Assembly: GCA_022925895.1 (NCBI GenBank)
Contig: JAKSYS010000709.1
Location: 1-31,551 of the forward strand
Source of the DNA: Fragilaria crotonensis
Lineage: Eukaryota > Bacillariophyta > Fragilariophyceae > Fragilariales > Fragilariaceae
Direction of reading: 5' to 3'
DNA: 31,551 nucleotides
Of this stretch, positions 28,178 through 31,551 are shown one piece after another (the first letter of the stretch is position 1; each line of letters opens with the position of its first letter). Position numbers and translations under genes: made by a program. A model generated the notes under the pieces. The model searched no databases and was not told the DNA's origin. It worked only from the letters and a program-made list of their open reading frames with translations.

Positions 28178-31100
28178 TTATACTCCTGCTGCTGGCGTTT
28201 CATTCTTTGCTGCCATCAGAACAACGTCCTCTATTGCAGGCGAGACAAAGCTTTGCACAAAGCCAGCATCAAAGTCAACTACAGCTCGGTGGGTTTTGAA
28301 TTCCTTCCTGACGCGTTCAATCCGAGGCAAGGTGAGTGCTGTAGGAATACTGTCCTCGCAACTGTTCAGGTTTTGTTGATGAAGGACAAAGTATGCACAT
28401 ATGTATGATCGTGCCCGTCGTGAAAGCTTCGCACTGTCACTGTTTTGAGGACATCTCTGCTTGTACATTCTTTCACTAACGCCTTGAAAGATGTCTTTCC
28501 CTTTTAGAATCCAGTGGCATTTTGCGGTAGACACTCTTCGACACCCCCAACTGTATTCAATTCCCTCGCCGGCCATTTCGGCGTGGAACTGGAGTGATGA
28601 GGACCGAAACTCCAAGTGCATGTCCCACATGCTGCAACGCTGTCATCTCTTCAGCAAAGTCAAGACACGATGCCATCAGATATTTTAAGCTCCAATTTTC
28701 GGCATCCTCCATATCTTCACCATCATTCTTGTCCTTCGCAATATCCATTGTATACTTGTCAATATTGCCTTCATCTATCCATCCTCGCTCCCAAAGGACT
28801 TGCATGAGACCTTTCGGCTGGCCTAACCAACCTTTTTCTCCCTTGTCCTTTCCACTTTTGGATCCAAATTGTTATCCCTTGCAATCTGTTGTAATTCGGT
28901 CAGCGATATTGGCGGCGATTGCTCAAGATATTGAGTGGAGCGAGCTCCGATTTGAGTTCAGCGATGGTTTTGTTTCGCATTCGCGGAATGCCTGCCGGAG
29001 ATGGGGTATGCGGTCATCACGGTTAAGTTCCCGTTCTTGTGGTGACATCCAGAATGGACCATCATCCTCCGAGGTAAACACAAAGATTGTGTGTCGCCAA
29101 CGTTTAAGGTTCGTGCAGCATGCATCCCGAGGTACCCATCGTGTTCCTTTATTTTTGACTCACGCATTATTGGTTGTGCTCCTCCATAGCTTCTATTCAT
29201 ACTGTAAGCATCTAGACCGCCCGTCAATTTCTTTGAATGTCTGCGAATGATCAAACAGAAAAACGAAGTCAAATTGGGGTATAACTTTGATGCAGTCGAC
29301 GCAGTCCTCAAACTGCATGCTCATGTGATTGTAAGTCCAATACCCTTCGTTGTTTGCTCCCATTCGAAACTCACAACAAATGGCGATTCTTCCAGGTCTT
29401 TCTTGGACACTTGGCCATGAACTGCAATCGCTGCATCAAGGTCAACATAGTTATGACCACGACGAGTCTCATTTATTTCTTCCATCTGAATCCGACTGAT
29501 CGGAACTCCGAATCCGGTTTCACGCGATTGAATTGCGGAGAGCATGAGGCTCATTCCGTCCGTCTTTGGCAAAAGTGGACGTTGACCTAGTGGCCCAACC
29601 CATTGGCGTGATTTGAGCAGAAACTGGTTGAACACGCTTTCATCTTGGCCGAAGATCATCAGTGGTTTCAGACCTAGCGGCTTGCGAACGCTGAGTTCCC
29701 CAAACATACCAAAGCCCATTTCCTCCAAACCGAATGAAGAAAATCAAAATCGTCCACGTGGAATTCAATCATTTCTTTGCCCGAAGGCTGCTCTTGGTAA
29801 GAATATCCTTGACCTCCGACGTCGTCTGAAATTCTTTTCTCTGACTTCCACTTTTCCACAGTTTCTCTTCTCACTTGAATCCATCGATGGGTTCGAGGTT
29901 CAAGCTTCGATAGGTATTTCGTGCAGAACTCGTTCCGGTGGAATACGACATTGGGTCTCTCATGCCCATCAACAAAGAAGGATTTCTTGCGACTGTCATA
30001 ATGAAAGCCGAGACGTCGAAGCCATCGCCAGGTTGTCGTCAATGAGATAGGAGAATCTAGATACGTCTGAAGGAGTGGGCAGCAGTCTTTAATTGTAGTA
30101 CTAGATTCACCGTTCTCGTTTGTTGCATTCTCCTCCGTCGTGTCATCGTCATCTACCTGCGAACAATAGTTAGGAATTATCTTAGTGATCAGCTCGTTAC
30201 GTGCCGATTCCACTGTTAGGTCAGCAAGGCTTCAATACAGTAGTCAATCCATGGTAATGTGATTTCTTCACGGAAGTACTCTAGAAGATCAGGGAGTGGT
30301 TTCTTTTGTTTATGTATCTTCGGGTCTGGTAACGGAAAGTGCTCGCGATTCGCTCGCAGTAGGATATTCCAGCCTGCAACTGTAAGCTTGCTGGTTGCGG
30401 CTTCAATGCCCATCCTATTGCTATCATAGACAGCCTGGGAGCAGCAATCTTCTACCCACCGAGCAGAGTTCATCTCCTCCAAGGCCATGATATATGCTAA
30501 GCAAAGAATGGAGCATCGCTGTCGTATTATGAAGATATCATACGGAGAACAGAGATTGTCTACATCATGCTTATCAATGAGGTCTCTCCACCCGTCAGGA
30601 CTTCTATTGACTTGCTGCAGCCTTTCTATACGTTGCTGAAGAACATCAACAACGCTTCGGTTGTCGGTTGAGCTCCCAAGGAAGAGCTTTTTTGCCTCCG
30701 GACTGTCCCAGTAGCTCTCTACCGAGATAATTGCCGAATCAGATCCAGAAGCAAGTTGAGAAGCCTTTGCTTTCTTCTGACTACCAGGAGATTGTGCTGC
30801 AACAGCTGCACCTGCTTCAGCTTTCCTCTTTGCTCTCGATTGGATATGAATTTCCGTCGTCAGATCCACAATTTCCGATGAACCACGTGCCACACTATAG
30901 CGATCATTTATTCCTGCGTCTTGCAACAGAGACAAGAAACATTTCTTTCCATCTGGCGGACGTTCGACCAATCCTCCGGGATCTGTTACGTAGTATCCCC
31001 AGATCTTTCGTTTTGGATTGCCGAAGATATCAAGGCCTTTGGCTGACCTCCGGAATCGGCCAGTATCATTCAATTCTGTGAAGTCATCAAGTGTTGCGCC

Positions 31101-31277
31101 TTCGCATGATGAAATTGCTTTGTTCAACATGCCTCTATCGAATCCAAGGGCCTTGAGAGTTGGAAACTGGGCATTGATTGCACGGAAATAGAGTTCGTCT
31201 GACAGCCATTTGTCTCGGTATCGTTGTTGCTTGGTGATTTCAAGCCAACACTGATAATACGTTGCGAGCGTCTTCAT
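28178..31277 (-). pseudogene. DDE-type transposase gene, large, interrupted by frameshifts
   Basis: ATG 31277 opens 353 aa with a basic nuclear-signal-like patch (SRAKRKAEAG, SQKKAKAS). After a one-base break at 30216 the frame continues with TTWRWLRRLGFHYDSRKKSF and FVDGHERPNVV, a conserved helix-turn-helix-like lead-in of this transposase family. Then GQDESVFNQF (first acidic residue, 29642-29644), FVFLFDHS (second, 29250-29252), GGLDAYSMNRSYGGAQP, FVFTSEDDGPFWMSPQER, MQVLWERGWIDEGN and AEMAGEGIEYSWG (probable third, near 28556-28567). At least seven small frame changes separate them. I know this arrangement from unnamed DDE endonuclease-like proteins of algae and fungi. No TIRs were found; the ends may be outside the window. 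Confidence 0.8.
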
Positions 31278-31551
31278 TATGTCTCAACTGCCGACCCTCG
31301 CAAGTTAAACTCTGCCTTGAAGTATATTATTGATCCAGTCGCAACAAAGGCTCGGCAGTTACGAAGTGTAAGTTGGTGAAGTTGTCGTTACAATATCATG
31401 GTCCGAACAACTTTTTGGTGTGGTTTCGATCGTCTTGTTTCGATGTGCGAGGCTGCCATCCCCTGGCATAAAACGAAGACGTCACGGATTTTGTACTGAT
31501 CCTACACGAGTTGCACTATATTTTGCTACGAAGAAACAAGCCATACATGCA
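31278..31551. other. Upstream of the transposase gene, nothing recognised
   Basis: A small inverted pair aactgccga/tcggcagtt (about 31286-31294 and 31351-31359) is the only structure seen. The outer end of the transposon is not identifiable. Confidence 0.45.

Noticed and set aside
1-31551. tRNA, rRNA and CRISPR arrays
   Set aside because: Scanned for TpsiC-arm-like GTTCRA sequences with cloverleaf arms and for regular direct repeats with spacers; none was convincing.

Overview
The window looks like nuclear DNA of a diatom, most likely a pennate species such as Phaeodactylum tricornutum. The grounds are two Ty1/copia retrotransposons of the type common in diatoms, compact genes with roughly 70-100 bp GT-AG introns, a plastid-targeting presequence with an ASAF-like site (SVAFSP), and intergenic DNA full of GTAC/TACTG runs. 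The species name is an inference; no search was run.

Layout. 1-4726: 3' part of a frameshift-riddled copia element (CCHC gag end, protease, integrase, RT, RNase H, polypurine tract, 3' LTR carrying three successive hairpins). 5101-5775: degenerate repeats of about 220 bp rich in GTAC and GT runs. 5781-7020: a 1.24-kb non-autonomous DNA transposon with 16-bp terminal inverted repeats and 16-bp palindromes just inside both ends. 8966-9188: a 223-bp near-perfect palindrome. 9404-10735: an unrecognised 443-aa protein. 11444-12398 (-): organellar, probably mitochondrial, ribosomal protein L15. 12401-13050: a 650-bp MITE with 8-9 bp target duplications, inserted right at the L15 start. 13636-14093 (-): a broken Ala/Glu/Lys-rich coiled-coil fragment. 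14776-16374: an OTUD5-like OTU deubiquitinase with four UIM-like helices. 16428-17806 (-): a probable secretory-pathway single-pass membrane protein.

17809-24318: a complete copia element with two 231-bp LTRs that differ at three positions. It lies between the divergently oriented membrane-protein gene and an alternative oxidase gene (24787-26083) whose product carries an N-terminal EF-hand. 26350-27003 (-): plastid-targeted DUF493 protein, convergent with the oxidase gene. 27013-28177: GTAC-rich intergenic DNA. 28178-31277 (-): a large DDE-type transposase gene broken by many small frameshifts.

Genes and elements together. Host genes are few (L15, OTU protease, membrane protein, alternative oxidase, DUF493 and one unknown) and do not form a pathway; two serve mitochondria and one the plastid. 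About half of the window is mobile DNA of at least four kinds. Two insertions sit at host-gene start regions (the MITE at L15; the second copia at the membrane-protein/alternative-oxidase promoter), so the main theme is transposon remodelling of promoters. Many conserved proteins are interrupted by 1-nt or other small indels. These could be real decay, but their presence in the alternative oxidase and OTU genes, otherwise conserved, makes consensus-sequence error a serious alternative.
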